From Lepraria neglecta (Eukaryota > Ascomycota > Lecanoromycetes > Lecanorales > Stereocaulaceae), in NCBI GenBank assembly GCA_033220425.1, contig CM065649.1:2356001-2420000 (forward strand): DNA of 64,000 bases, in the 5' to 3' direction. Below are positions 11,247 through 23,555 of this stretch, piece by piece (the stretch's first letter is position 1; each line of letters begins with the position of its first letter). The translations under genes and the position numbers were made by a program. Below the pieces are notes generated by a model. The model was not told the DNA's origin. It ran no database searches and saw nothing but the letters and a program-made list of their open reading frames with translations.

Positions 11247-12351
11247 CTAAGAGTGCAATCCGTTGGCGAAACCTTGGGGCGGTTCTGGGTATTTCGGGCC
11301 ATCAGACAGGCGTGATCTCTTAAGCGGAGGTTGTTCCCCCCTCAATTCGGCGACTTCGCGCTCAAGGTCCTCAACTTGACGCTTCAAGGCTTCTTCACTG
11401 CGCAACGCTTGTTCAAGGTGTTGCTTAAGCTGGCTCTCTGAGTCTCGTGGAATCATCTCAGCTTGAGGAGCACCACCTTGCTCGTACTGAGTGACAGTGC
11501 CTCGATATAAGTCGTTGATGACCTCCAACTCATTGACACGCGTCTTGAGTGAGGAGTTTGCTTGCAGCAATCCTTCGTATGTCTGTGGTGGCTCGAGGTT
11601 CCGGTCGTTGAACGAGGATGTAGATCCTGGTGAAGGTTGGCGAAGGTGAAGGGAGGGTAGTGCGGGAGACTGAAAGGCGAGGTCGGCTAAGGAGACTCTG
11701 TCGAAGATGTGTTGGGGAGCGATATTAGGGTGCAGAGCGGGCGTTTCAGTGCGTGAGATAGGAGAATTTGAGCCACCAGAGCCGCCTGAAGAGGTTTTAT
11801 GGGACACCCGTCGGTTGTTCATATGGTTTGGTGGGGGTGTTCCCGTTTCTGACTGGGACGCTGGAAGGCCATTGCCGTCGAACAGTGACTGATGGAGAAT
11901 ATCAGTACACTGTATGCGCAAGTGCTTGGGTTGCTTACCTTTCGCTTTTGTCCTTGACCTGCAGTCTTGACGCGATTGCGCGACTTGATTACATCTGTCT
12001 TGAGGGATATTGGCCGAGGAGTGCCGTGGAGTTTCAGGAAGAGGCCGCACGCGTTGCAGAGAACGGAACCCATTTCGTCGCGACGCCATAGCGGTGTCGT
12101 CGACGTCGTGCAGTTTTGACATACTGGCTGTAGATTGTGCCCATGGTCAGTAAGGGTGGCCATATCGAAGACTTGGGTGTTGAGCGATAAGACTGATAAG
12201 ACAAGGAGAAAATAAAGGTGCAAGATTTCAGGCCGGCGACGTTTCGCCGGAGGGGCGCTAGTGGGGGGTTCCACCATAAGAAAGGCCGACTTACTGGAAC
12301 CTGTCCTTGACCACCAGTGGTTACTGCGGGTGATGAGGTGGCATAAGTCAT
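11247..12351 (-). CDS. areB: GATA zinc-finger repressor with C-terminal coiled coil (AreB/Asd4/Dal80 type)
   Basis: A single fungal GATA finger C-x2-C-x17-C-x2-C is plain: [18 protein letters not shown] then [13 protein letters not shown], followed by the basic tail [17 protein letters not shown]. About 120 residues later comes a leucine-zipper-like coiled coil ([19 protein letters not shown] and [17 protein letters not shown]). This finger-plus-C-terminal-zipper layout identifies the AreB/Asd4/Dal80 group, which dimerises and represses nitrogen-regulated genes at GATA sites against AreA/Nit2. An intron of about 50 nt (donor gtaagcaacc, acceptor ccatcag) separates GQGQKRK from SLFDGNG. The N-terminus is uncertain: it could start at 12351 ([14 protein letters not shown]) with a 5' intron, or at 12277 ([10 protein letters not shown]), which is open into the finger. 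Several transcripts are known for areB in aspergilli. Confidence 0.85.
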
Positions 12352-13555
12352 AACTTGACCAGCATCATTATATGCCCTATTAGCGCAACAAAGCGGTCAG
12401 CCTCCTATCTGCGACAGGTGTAATTACGCATGTATTGCAAGCTCGCGCAAGCCACAGGGTGTTACAACCAGCAGGCAAGCTGTCAGAATCGGTGGCATTC
12501 GAGTTATGAAACCCTGAATTTCGCACGATAGCAGCTTTGAAGAGCGGACTTCTGGCCTTTGGGTGTTCTGCTAGAGCTGACAGCAGGATACTCTCAACCC
12601 ACGTCTGTGTTTGACCAGAAATTTGACTTGCGCTCTGCCTGCTACTTATTCCGACGTCTTGCCTGCCAGCCTGTACCAAATATTTTGAAGGTGTCATACC
12701 TGAGATGCGGAGACGGGGCGGACGCGACGGAAGCCAGCATGGATAGACCTTGGGTTGTAGAGCTAGGATAGCTTTGCTGGTACGGTTCGAGTGTAGAGTC
12801 CGAAGATCGCCGAAATTTATCCTAATCAAAGGGAACGAGCCCCGAAGATGCTCTGATATCTATTGAAGGAGCCGTTGTAACGGTTGTGTAGATGTTGATC
12901 CGAGTGCTGAATTGATGGGCAACGTCCGGCAAACTGCTAATACTGGTGCTGAAGCGGCGCTTGCTGTAGATCAAGGGGGGACGAGACGATTAGGGATGGC
13001 CGAATCTATTTTTCTTTCAGGAAGTGTGAATGACACGTAAGCTGATCTTTCGGAAGTATATCGATTTGATGAAGAGTGAGTGTTGTGGGCGCTTTCCGGA
13101 GACGCGGTAGAGAGGGATCGAGAGAAGGAGGGACGGTTCAATTAGTAGTAATTATCCAAACAAATAAGCTGGCATTGAAAAATGTAGTAGCACAGGTAAA
13201 GGTACACGCTGAAGGAATGAGTGATGTTACGATGGAGGAGTAGATTGATTTTTGGGAGCGATAAAGGGATAGATATCATATCCAGTAGCAGCGTCGTACC
13301 CGTAATTTCATCAATCTCCCCTGCATCACTCGTATTGCTGCACGACTCTAAAATTAGGCCTCAACACATCTCTAACACTTTCAAATACTCCAGTCCCTCT
13401 GACTTGGGTTTGAAGGGCATCCTCGGTTTTGCTGGGATTGAAGGAAAGACGATTACCCATCGTACCTGCCAAGGTCCTAGAACAGCCCGACATGGACGAC
13501 TAATCAACGCGTCTGCTTGCAGCGCTGTTACAACCCTTGGAGGAAATGGCGTGAG
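12352..13555. promoter_or_regulatory. Divergent 1.2-kb region areB / PMS1
   Basis: Upstream sequence of two divergent genes. A minus-strand frame (12829-12380) is open for 149 codons but shows no family signal and is probably chance or untranslated leader. No other feature was recognised. Confidence 0.4.
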
Positions 13556-16500
13556 ATGGCCACCATCAAGGCTCTCGAGGGTCGCACTGTTCACCAAATT
13601 CAATCCGGGCAGGTAATCGTCGATCTATGCTCTGTGGTAAAAGAGCTGGTGGAAAACAGCTTGGACGCTCAAGCCACATCAATCGAAGTACGCTTCAAGA
13701 ACAATGGCCTTGACACCATTGAAGTCCAAGACAATGGCGTCGGCATCTCCAGCGAGAACTACGAGACAATTGCATTGAAGCACTATACCTCCAAGCTGTC
13801 CAATTATGACGACCTTTCGTCTTTGCAGACCTTCGGCTTCCGAGGCGAAGCTCTTTCGTCTCTTGGCGCTCTCTCAAAGTTCCATGTCATTACTGCTCGT
13901 GCAGATGAAGCGCCCAAAGGGACCAGGCTCGATTTTGAAGCTTCCGGTAAACTGAAGGGCACCCAAGTAATAGCAAGCCAGAAAGGCACTACTGTCGCCG
14001 TTGAAGACCTCTTCATGAATTTACCCGTTCGACGACGGGAGCTTGAGAAAAACATCAAGAGGGAGTATGGCAAAGTTCTTGGGATTCTTCAGGCTTATGC
14101 TTGCATTAGTACACAGGCTAGGATTTCGGTTAGCAACATGATGGCGAAAGGGAAGAAAGCGACGGTCTTTGCGACAAAATCGAGGCAAAGTACTCGAGAA
14201 AATATCGCCAATGTTTTTGGTGCAAAAGCCCTGCCTGGGTTAATTACCATGGATCTGAACTTCGAGATGCAGCCGACAAAGACCTACAGCCAGCTATCTG
14301 AACCAGAGTGAGCCATGACTCCCTGAATTATTCTCTCTTCAATAGCTGACTTTCAAGGAACAAGCAAGTCCGTGTACTTGGCCACGTCTCCAGACCAACG
14401 TTCGGCGAAGGAAGGCATGCACCTGACCGCCAGATGTTCTTCGTCAACACGAGGCCATGCGGACTGCCTCAAGTTGCTAAAGTCTTCAATGAAGTGTACA
14501 AATCTTACAACATCTCCCAGTCGCCATTCGTGTTTGCGAATATTTTATTAGATACTAGTATGTGGTATAGCAACATCTCAATTTGCCTGCTAATAATGCC
14601 AGATGCGTATGATGTGAATGTTTCGCCTGATAAAAGAACCATTCTCCTGCATGAGCAAAGCACCTTGCTAGATGCGCTGAGGGTACGTCCGCAAATTGGT
14701 ACTTACAAGGATCGTCTGATAGTGCTAGGGATCCCTGACCGAGTTGTTCGAGAACCAAGACCAAACTGTACCGCAGTCTCAGAGACCCATCCAGAAATTA
14801 CCATCTTTCAAGCCGCTCAGTGTACGTCGAGAAAGCTCTGAGGCCAGCGATACTACGGGCCGCAAGCATCCCAGTTTCCCTCAGAATTCGGCGAGCAACG
14901 AAGCCGATGCTAGCGAGGGTGAGGACATACCAAGCGCGAGGGACGAGCCGACTCGAGGCAATAGCGTCGCCAGTCTGATCGAAAATTTTGTAGGTCGTGA
15001 TAGCAGAGAGCGTGTCAACAAGGCTGCTCACGCTGTAGGACCGGAGGAGAAGCCCAAGACGCTGTCGAAAGACATGCAAAAGCTGATCAAGAAGCTTGGC
15101 AAAGAGAACGGATCGCTGCATCAGCCAGACGAGTATAAAGACGCTCGTGACCTAGCAGAATCTGATGCTATGCTAAATGGCGTTGCGAAACCAGTCGAAG
15201 ACTTCAACCAGAGGATAGCAGAACAGCAACCTGGTCACGCTAGAGAGTCGGATAGTTCATTTACAGAGGAGTCTCAAGAAGACGAGCCTATTAAGAAGGA
15301 ACCTCCACCGAACCCGCCTGGAGGGGTCGTACAGAACGCATTTGATAGAATGCGTCCAAGACGCAACCCGCCTGAGGTTGCAACTATTACCATCGGCTCA
15401 AAGATAACGACTTCCGTGCTCGGTGCCTCGTCATTGTCTAAGCGAGGTAGGACAGACTCGACACCGCCTACGCCGATTAGGTCTAAGGCACCTGCCGATG
15501 ACCCTGCCAGGCAGAAATTCAGTAGCAGCATGAGGTCTTTTGCTGCTCCCGGGAGTCAGCTACTTGAGACGGTTGGTAAGCCACAAAGCAAATCGCGCGC
15601 GTCAATAAATTACTTCGAAGACGCTAGTGATGACGAAGTATCCGCGAATGCTTCGGATGCTAACTCTGCAGGATCGGGGGAAGAACTTGGCGAGCAAGAG
15701 CAGGCAGCCAGTACTCAGGCGACCGATGACGATGCCGAGATCGAGCAAGAAGGGTCACCGGCATTGGATGCCGAATCTGATGAGGAATACTTAGACGAAG
15801 AAAGCAAGAAGTCGAGAGAAGAAGCAAGGGTTGCCGAATTGATTCGACATGCTGAAGAACAATCGGCCATACCCAGCCAGGACAAAAAAAGACGTGCACA
15901 TCAGGTATTGAAAGGCACCGGCCAGAAAGACTCAACTACGTCTCTAGTTCAAGTCATTGACGCCTCGGTCCAGAGAATCGAAGAGCAGCTTAGCATCTTG
16001 GAAACTGCTCTACAAAGCTCACTTAAGGCGACTCAGATACCAAAACAAGAGCCTACAGCTTCTACCGACGATGCCTCTCCCGAAGAGCGGCTCTCCCTGA
16101 CGGTCTCCAAAGGCGATTTCGCTTACATGCGAATCACGGGTCAATTCAACCTTGGTTTCATCCTCGCCACGAGAGCCAATTCTGACCTCTTCATAATTGA
16201 CCAGCATGCGTCCGACGAAAAGCATAACTTCGAGCGCCTCCAAGCAACGACCGTTGTCCAAAATCAACGCTTGGTCCACCCCCGGCCCCTCCACCTGACA
16301 GCCATCGAAGAAGAAGTTGTCCTTGAGAACAATGACGCGCTACTTAAGAATGGCTTTCTAGTTGATATCGACACGAGCGGCGACTCAACCGTAGGCCAGC
16401 GCTGCAAACTCCTCTCGCTCCCTATGAGCAGGGAAGTGACCTTCGACGTCACAGATCTCGAGGAACTCATCACGCTTCTTGCTGACACTACGACCTCCTC

Positions 16501-16888
16501 CTCCGCATCAAAGGCTCACATACCTAGACCAGGCAAAGTCCGCCGCATGTTCGCTATGCGAGCCTGTAGGAGCTCGATCATGATTGGAAAGACGTTGACG
16601 TTGAAGCAGATGGGGGCGCTAGTGAGAAAAATGGGAGATATTGATAAGCCATGGAACTGTCCGCATGGAAGACCTACAATGAGACATGTTTGTGGGTTGG
16701 GGGGATGGCGCGGATGGGAGGAGGGCGATGGGGTTGTTGGAATGGAAGAGAAGGGGTTCGGGGTTGATTGGAGAGGGTGGGTACAGGGAAAGAGGGAAGG
16801 GGAGGCCGATGTTGCGGGTGAAGATCAAGAGGAGGACATGGAGGCGCAAAGCGATGAGGCTGAAGGGGAGGATGTCGAGGAAGAGTAG
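13556..16888 (+). CDS. PMS1: DNA mismatch repair endonuclease subunit Pms1 (MutL family)
   Basis: Four exons (13556-14307, 14358-14557, 14603-14682, 14729-16888) give 1063 residues. The N-terminus has the GHKL ATPase motifs: VVKELVENSLDA (Glu/Asn), VQDNGVGI (DxGxG) and LSSLQTFGFRGEALSSLGAL (lid). Next come RQMFFVNTRPCG and YDVNVSPDKRTILLHEQ (transducer domain). A long acidic, Ser/Glu-rich linker of several hundred residues follows. The C-terminal MLH1-binding/endonuclease domain has LFIIDQHASDEKHNFERLQ (the DQHAxDEKxxFE metal site), FAMRACRSS and NCPHGRPTMRH. Mlh1-Pms1 nicks the discontinuous strand during mismatch repair. The start at 13556 matches the family beginning (MATIKALEGRTVHQIQSG). 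The extreme C-terminus after the CPHGRPT box is an acidic Gly/Glu tail. Confidence 0.96.
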
Positions 16889-17386
16889 AGTCTTAGTTGG
16901 GCATGAGATATGTGAGTATTTTTTGGCATTATGGACGAGTCGGACATAAACTATATCTAGAGAAGACTTGGTTTTTATCATAGACATCCACGTAAATATC
17001 GTTCAGCAACCTCCAAGGAAATAGATTTCTTAGTTCAACAATCCCAGCAGGACATATAACCCCAGGAAAAACTGATGTGGGGGGAAAGATCTCTTTTTGG
17101 GAGAAGTTTCTGACTGGTGTATTGGTACACAGAGAGGCTTTTTTTTCCCTTCAAACTTGTGTATGCAAATTTAAGACTTGAGTCATGCATGCGTGCTATG
17201 ATTTATGATCTGTCGTTTCTTTTGTTCGAAAGACTTGAAATTGCAATTCCTTGGATCGAATTATCTTCGTACGCACAGCAGCTGCACCATTCATTTACCG
17301 TATATCTACTCCGTGCTCCTTCCCTATTCGCTATGGTTATCGTTTCCAGTTTCATGTATTCAAACATCGAATCGGGGTCTCCTTTT
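16889..17386. other. Convergent intergenic region PMS1 / membrane protein
   Basis: 3' flanks of converging genes. The open frame seen on the plus strand here (17117-17779) is the mirror of the Gly-rich tail of the minus-strand gene and is not a gene. Confidence 0.45.
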
Positions 17387-19319
17387 TTACAACCATCCCC
17401 CACCGGTTCCCCTTCCCTCCTCCATAACCTTCCCACTAACCTCTCGAGCCCGAACACCACCACTAGGAAAGATACCACCTTCCCTGATCTCCACTCCGCT
17501 CCTGCTGACAACTCTCCCACCGCCACCCATTCCTCCACCTGTTCTGCCCATTCCGCCCCATGCTCTAGCCTTCCCGAGCCCCACGGTTCCCGATCCCCAG
17601 GTTCCCTGTCCTCCAACATTGCCTGTCCCAGGTACAAGAGCTCGCTGCTCTATGTTCTGTCTGCGCTTCTGCTGCTGGATTGGAGGAGTGGGTGGGTTCA
17701 TTTCCAAAGGGCGGGGTATCATATTCTCGTCTTGGTTCGTATATTCGAATGGCGATGTCTGAGACAGCGGCTGGTATGATGATTTGTTACGGAGATGTTT
17801 GAGTTCCCTAGGTGGAGAAGGAGATGGCGAGGGTGATGGGTGCGTTATCCAATTGCTGTCCGGCAGGGAGGGAGCTGCGGAACGAGGACGATTCGATGCT
17901 ATGGTGGTGATTGTGCTGGATGAGTGAATCGAGGAGGACTTTGCGGGAGAGCGGGTGATGCTTGTTTGAGTGATTGGCTTGGGAGGGATTTCTTCCATTT
18001 GCCTAGGAGAATTTTGATCCAGCGATATGTCATGGAAATGGGTGCGCAAAGATCGATGAGAAGGTGGTGAGTCATGATATTGGCTCTGAAGCTTGATGCG
18101 TGAAGAACGCTGGGAGACTGGCTGGTTGTAGAAAGGTCCCTGGATCTCTGTGCGAGAGGAGCGATGGGCAGGAGGTTGGTCGTAAAAGGGAGCTGCAAGA
18201 TCTGTTCGAGAGACCTTGGGGCTGAAGTTCGGATGTGGCACATTCGTAATGTTGTCATGAGAGCTATTGCGAGTATGCATAAATGGTAGAGTACGTGGAG
18301 GAGATATGAGAGGATCTTCGGCTTTGGAGTTCGTCTGGCTATTTGCTGTTGCTGTGGTTGCTTGGCTCATGCGATTGTCGAGAAGAGAGGATTTGTTGCG
18401 CTTATGCCTCGAGGTAAGATTGTCTTCCAGCGGATTCATGTCCGGTGGTAACTGTGATATCTTCCGGAAAATAACCCCGAGATATATCGATATGATCAAA
18501 GATACGAGGTGCATGCATCCATTGGTCAAGCTCACCAGAAATGTCGAATACACGATCTTGGTGGTTGCTTGGTCGCTGCCAAAAAGGGTGGTCCAATGGC
18601 CTGGAGCATTATTTGGCTCGATAGATTGCGTGTGAGAAATCAGGGCGCTGAACACGAGGAACGGCATCAGGCCGACATCAAGAAAAGATGCGAACAACAT
18701 GTAGCTGGCCGAAGATGCTGGTGTACGGCCCTTGGAAGATCGAGACAGATGGTATGTGGCGTACACTGTATGCAAAATTGCAATACCAGGCTGTTTGGGT
18801 CATGCAATTAGCACAGGCATGTAATGCATGGTCTTCATTGCATACTGGTACTCTTATGATCCATCCAGTTGTACCGTCCACTCCCTTGAGACATATCCCG
18901 CAGAACAACATTCCAGCGGCTCCCAGTAGCTCACATATTCGCAGGAAAAGCTGAGCCAAGCGTGTCCACTTGACCTTCGATTTGGTCCGTGGACTCATAG
19001 GTTTGGAATCGAGATTGCCATATGGACTGCAATTTGTATAAGTGGGGAAAGTCATGTCGGAGCAACAGGGGCCTTACACGACAAAGTACGAATCAGGATG
19101 GCGATTGAACTCCTTCGAATTGATCAAGGGGCCATCTGGCTTAGCTTTTGCTCTTGTTGGAGACCAACTTGCTTGGGTAGCGGCTTTGGGGTTGAAGCCT
19201 TTCTCTGTGGGGCCGACGAAGGAGTACTTGGATGGGTGGTCGTAGAGGAACGGCGGCTCGACACCCATGGCTAAGGAGGGACGACTTGAAGTGACAGGCA
19301 GGAGAGCGAGATCATGCAA
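17387..19319 (-). CDS. Fungal four-helix membrane protein with long disordered tail
   Basis: Three exons (19319-19078, 19026-18846, 18790-17387) give 608 residues, or 591 if the inner Met at 19268 (MGVEPPFLYDHPSKYSFVGP) is used, which looks more natural. Introns are 51 and 55 nt and keep frame. Hydrophobic segments include LAQLFLRICELLGAAGMLFC, TGWIIRVPPGIAILHTVYAT, YMLFASFLDVGLMPFLVFSA and FLVSLTNGCMHLVSLIISIY, giving about four membrane passes. These are followed by more than 250 residues rich in Ser, Pro and Arg with a degenerate RTDL..FYDQPPAHRSSR-type repeat (about 18200-18040), and finally a Gly-rich end. I recognise this as a conserved ascomycete protein type but know of no function. 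It is divergent from ARH1 across 170 bp. Confidence 0.75.
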
Positions 19320-19489
19320 TCATATGTAGTAGAAGATACAAATGAACAAGATCTTTGATAAGACGAAATGACAAGGAATAGGTCGGAAGATAAACCTTAT
19401 TTTGTTTGGGTCCCGGCTAAACAGCTGTAGCCAGGGGCAACAACCGTAATCGATAAAAGGCTATCCGAAACCGCGTATTCCACTTTGCC

Positions 19490-21194
19490 ATGAGGAAGAT
19501 CTTGCTTTTACTCTGTCACACTGCAATGAGCATCGCTCGTCAAGCTCTATATGTCTCGAGAAACCCCTTGAGCTCATATCTGCTACCAAAAGTATCCCTT
19601 CAACCCATCCATCTGAACCAGGGGCGGCAAAATAGCCATGCCGTCAAAGATGGACGGCCTTTCCGAATGGCTGTGCTTGGCTCGGGGCCTGCGGGATTCT
19701 ATACGGCTTATAAGGTGATGTCAAGTATTGAAAACGCAGTCGTGGATATGTATGAGCATCTTCCTGTACCCTATGGGTTGGTACGATTCGGTGTTGCCCC
19801 CGACCATCCGGAAGTAAAGGTAGAATAATTTCACATACAGTTTGGTCCTTGTTTCTTTGCAGAGTGATCGATCAATACTTGACTCAGTCCCTGACAATCA
19901 TGATTTAGAACTGCCAGGATAAGTTCGAAGAGGTTGCTTCGTCACCCCGCTTCAACTTCATTGGAAACATCGATGTCGGCAAAGGTTTGCCGTTAGCATC
20001 TCTCAGAGAACACTACAATGCTATCTTGTTCGCCTATGGTGCCACAAAAGATCGGAAGCTTGGGGTACCGGGTGAGGACAGTTTGAAAGGCATTTACTCA
20101 GCGCGTGACTTCGTTGGCTGGTACAATGGACTGCCTGAACATGCTGCTTTAGCTCCAGACCTAGGATCCGGCGAGGAAGCAGTGATTATCGGGCAAGGAA
20201 ATGTAGCTTTGGACGTAGCACGTACACTTTTGACCGATGTCGATGTACTACGGAAGACAGACATGACCGACTACGCTCTTGCTACGCTTTTGAAAAGCAG
20301 GGTCAAGCGTGTTCGGGTAGTTGGTAGACGAGGGCCAATGCAGGTGGGTTACTCTGCCCATATCCTAGCTCAGACTAAGCAATTTCATTGACGCCTCTTT
20401 AGGCTGCTTTTACCATAAAGGAGGTTCGCGAGCTCTTGAACCTACCTTCGGTCTCCTTTCGGCCCATAGATCCTTCTCTCTTTCCATCCAATGTTGCGAA
20501 GCTTCCGCGGACACCAAAGCGTCTTACTCAATTATTATTGAAAGGTTCATCAACACCAGCTGTCAGCGCGCAAAAGTCTTGGTCTCTAGATTTCCTTCTC
20601 TTACCAAAACAGTTCCACTCTTCCAGTGCCGACTCCAATGATCTATCTGCAATGACTTTCAGTAAAAATTCATTGGTTGGTCCGGACGCGTTCGATTCAT
20701 CGGCTAGGGTCGAGCCTGCCGACGGGGAGACGACCTTCCCAACCTCGCTAGCTTTCCGAAGCATTGGCTACAAGTCTGAACCGATCGATGGGATGAAAGA
20801 TCTGGGCATAGACTTCGATGAGAGAAGAGGCATCATTCCAAATGATGGCTATGGACGCATCACTAGTCTTTCGTCTGATGGGACGGGCATTCCAGGCATG
20901 TATTGCTCAGGCTGGGTAAAACGAGGCCCGGCGGGTGTGATTGCAAATACTATGGAAGACGCCTTTTCTACTGCAGAAGCAATTGCGAAAGACTGGGAAA
21001 GCAAGCAACCCTTCATGGCAGGCGGGCAAGGATGGGACGCACTGAGATCGGAAGCTGATCAAAGAGGTTTGAGAAGCGTCGATTGGGCCGATTGGAAGAA
21101 GATCGATGCTGCAGAAATGGAAAGAGGCAAAGGCAAAGGAAAGCCGCGGGAGAAGTTTGCTAGTATCCATGACATGCTTAGGGTTCTAGACTGA
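19490..21194 (+). CDS. ARH1: NADPH:adrenodoxin oxidoreductase, mitochondrial
   Basis: Three exons (19490-19819, 19909-20343, 20403-21194), 518 residues; a later ATG at 19526 (MSIARQALYV) is an alternative start that still leaves a presequence rich in Arg/Ser. Conserved segments are FRMAVLGSGPAGFYTAYKVM (FAD-binding GxGxxG), LPVPYGLVRFGVAPDHPEVK, LFAYGATKDRKLGVPGED, SARDFVGWYNGLP, VIIGQGNVALDVARTLL (NADP-binding), VVGRRGPMQAAFTIKEVREL and, near the end, YCSGWVKRGPAGVIANTMED. The enzyme passes electrons from NADPH to ferredoxin (Yah1) for Fe-S cluster and haem A synthesis in the matrix. Introns are 89 and 59 nt. It sits head-to-tail with another mitochondrial flavoprotein gene. Confidence 0.95.
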
Positions 21195-21853
21195 GACGAA
21201 TCACGTTGAGATGATCGGTTGGGAGGGCTCGGCCCGTGGGAAGAGGATCACAGCTTTACTTGCGCACGTCAAGCCACGCTTCGTCGCTCTAACCTTACCA
21301 ACGAAGCTCTTGACTTCCCGGTCAGACTTCAAGCGGCTTGAGGCAGGAGAACTCCGCCAAGTTTCCGTCCACCATGTGGCTTGAGACAACCCGGCATCAA
21401 ACTGTAAGCTCAGGTTGGTGAAAGCCAGATTCGAAACCCATGATTCAACGGCATGTGTTATGGCAAGAACCATGACGAGGACTAGGAAGCAGTGTAGAAA
21501 GGAAGATTTATATTCATCGCAGGCTTTCAGGCGGCAAGGATGGTTGTCACATCCACTTGCATGATCGTACTCCGCAATTTAGACACCCAACAGCAGAATC
21601 CATATAATCTGAAGTCTCGAGCTGTAGATACATTCCGATATTGCCGGACGCTCAAAGTGACAAAACCTCTTTTGGCTTAGTGAATTCGTCCTCGATTCAA
21701 GATATGCTGTCCTGCAGTGAATAATGCTATCTTATCTCAGGCAGAACGTCATGGCCAGAACCGACTTCCTTCATGGGCTAACTTTCAGATCACTCTGATA
21801 TGGTTGGCTTTCACCAATCATGATAGCCTCAAGCTGGACATACCGTGCCTGAC
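21195..21853. other. Intergenic region ARH1 / L2HGDH
   Basis: 659 bp without a convincing gene. A 90-codon minus-strand frame (21473-21201) shows no family resemblance. It must contain the promoter of the downstream dehydrogenase gene. Confidence 0.4.
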
Positions 21854-23179
21854 ATGTTCACAAGAGCATTAAGTCGTCAATTGGTCAGGCCATGCGCTTC
21901 ACGAGTCTTCTCGACCTCCCTGGTGCGGAGCGCTGACTTTACACATGTGGTCAGTGCCCCTCCATTCTGTGAAGCATCAGCGAATGGAGACTCAAGCGTG
22001 ATAGGTAATCGGCGCTGGAGCTGTTGGCCTAGCCATTGCGCGGAAGCTGGCTGAGCGAGATGGCACCTCGACGCTTCTGATAGAGAGACATGGAGCAGTG
22101 GGTACGGAGACGAGTAGTCGTAATTCGGAGGCGAGTAACTTACCCTTTCCTCAACCACCATAGCTGACATATTGAACCAGGTCATCCATGCCGGCATCTA
22201 CTATGGTCCAACTTCCCTCAAGACCAAATTATGTCTCAGAGGCAAGCAGATGATGTATGATCTCTGCGAGAAGCAAAATATCCCATACCGCAATGCGAAG
22301 AAGTGGATTCTCGCACAGAACTCTGAGCAGCATGAGGGGCTTGTAAAGACTCATGACTTCGCCAAGTCAATTGGGGTCCCAATGCAATTCATCTCATTGG
22401 ACGAAGCCCGTTCTCGTGAACCAGACGTATTGGTTCGGGAAGCCGTTCTAGAAAGCCCGACGACTGGTATTGTGGATTCACATACCTACATGTCTTATCT
22501 TGAGTCCGACTTTCAATCCAAAGGCGGCGACTTAGCTTGCCACACAAGCGTAGAGTTTGTCGAGCCTCTTGACTCTGGCTCTCAGGGCTGGAAGATCCTA
22601 ACAAGATCGCCTTCATCTTCGGAGGTGTCATTGATCACGGCCGATACTATAATCAACAGCGCGGGACTTGCTGCTGTGCCTCTTTCTAACAGCATCCTCC
22701 CGCCTTCGCGGCATGTCACACCATACTATGCCAAGGGCTCATACTATTCCTACTCTGCGCCTATGCCCCGCCCAAAGACTCTCGTCTATCCCGCTCCTAC
22801 AAGCGGAGCTGCTGGTCTTGGGACACATCTGACTATGGACATGACCGGTGCAATTCGGTTTGGCCCCGACGTCGAATGGGTAGATGATCCTACAGATCTT
22901 TCTGTCAATGAGTCAAGGCTTCCTGCTGCGCTAGACGAGATTGAAACCTACATGCCGAGCATTCGAAAAGAGAAAGTGCAGTTAGATTATAGTGGTATCC
23001 GACCGAAATTAGGCAAAGGCGGCGCAGTGTGGAAAGGTAATGGGGATGGATTCCTGGATTTTGTGATCAGAACAGAGGAGGGATATGAAGGCTTTGTCAA
23101 TCTTCTGGGTATCGAAAGTCCGGGTTTGACAAGCTCGCTGGCTATTGCGGAGATGGTCGATGATCTGCTGTATAGATGA
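21854..23179 (+). CDS. L-2-hydroxyglutarate dehydrogenase-like FAD oxidoreductase, mitochondrial
   Basis: Exons 21854-21949, 22005-22130 and 22181-23179 give 406 residues (three more if the ATG at 21845 is used). An Arg/Ser-rich presequence ([20 protein letters not shown]) precedes the FAD fold [27 protein letters not shown] and [18 protein letters not shown], the last being the hallmark of the DAO-superfamily L2HGDH group. Later conserved parts are [39 protein letters not shown] and [19 protein letters not shown]. The enzyme oxidises L-2-hydroxyglutarate to 2-oxoglutarate in mitochondria. The second intron (22131-22180) begins GC rather than GT (gcgagt..accag) and has a good branch site (gctgac); no GT choice keeps the conserved frame. 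Confidence 0.92.
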
Positions 23180-23555
23180 TCTTAACAAGATGTGCCCTAT
23201 GATATCTATGATCCCTTGAAGTACATTCAAAGCTGGATAGTCGAACAAAGCAGGCAAGGCTTCGCCCACCCTAATGTCATATTCTTATCAAAGGCCGCAA
23301 TTTTGTTTGCAATATCAAAGTTCGTTATTGAAAATTTGTAATTGCAGTTGCGTTCTGATCCTCCTATCGCGTCTAGCATACAAGAAGAGCGTGCTCGAGA
23401 CATCAGCATTGGCTACCATCACAACGGCACACTACCATAATATGTATCACCTGATGCTGCCGATTCTGTCTAGGACTCAACGAGACTTCTTGCTTCTCTA
23501 AGCTATAATCAGCTTGAGCTTCAGAAATTTGGGGCGAAGACCTGTGGAGACTTTC
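23180..23555. other. Intergenic region, nothing recognised
   Basis: Downstream flank of the L2HGDH gene. Only short random frames were seen. Confidence 0.4.

Noticed and set aside
12380-12829. 149-codon minus-strand frame upstream of areB
   Set aside because: No conserved motif and no convincing splice into the GATA exon; probably leader or chance.
17117-17779. 220-codon plus-strand frame and overlapping 185-codon frame
   Set aside because: They mirror the Gly/Ser-rich tail of the minus-strand membrane-protein gene; the low-complexity composition keeps several frames open.
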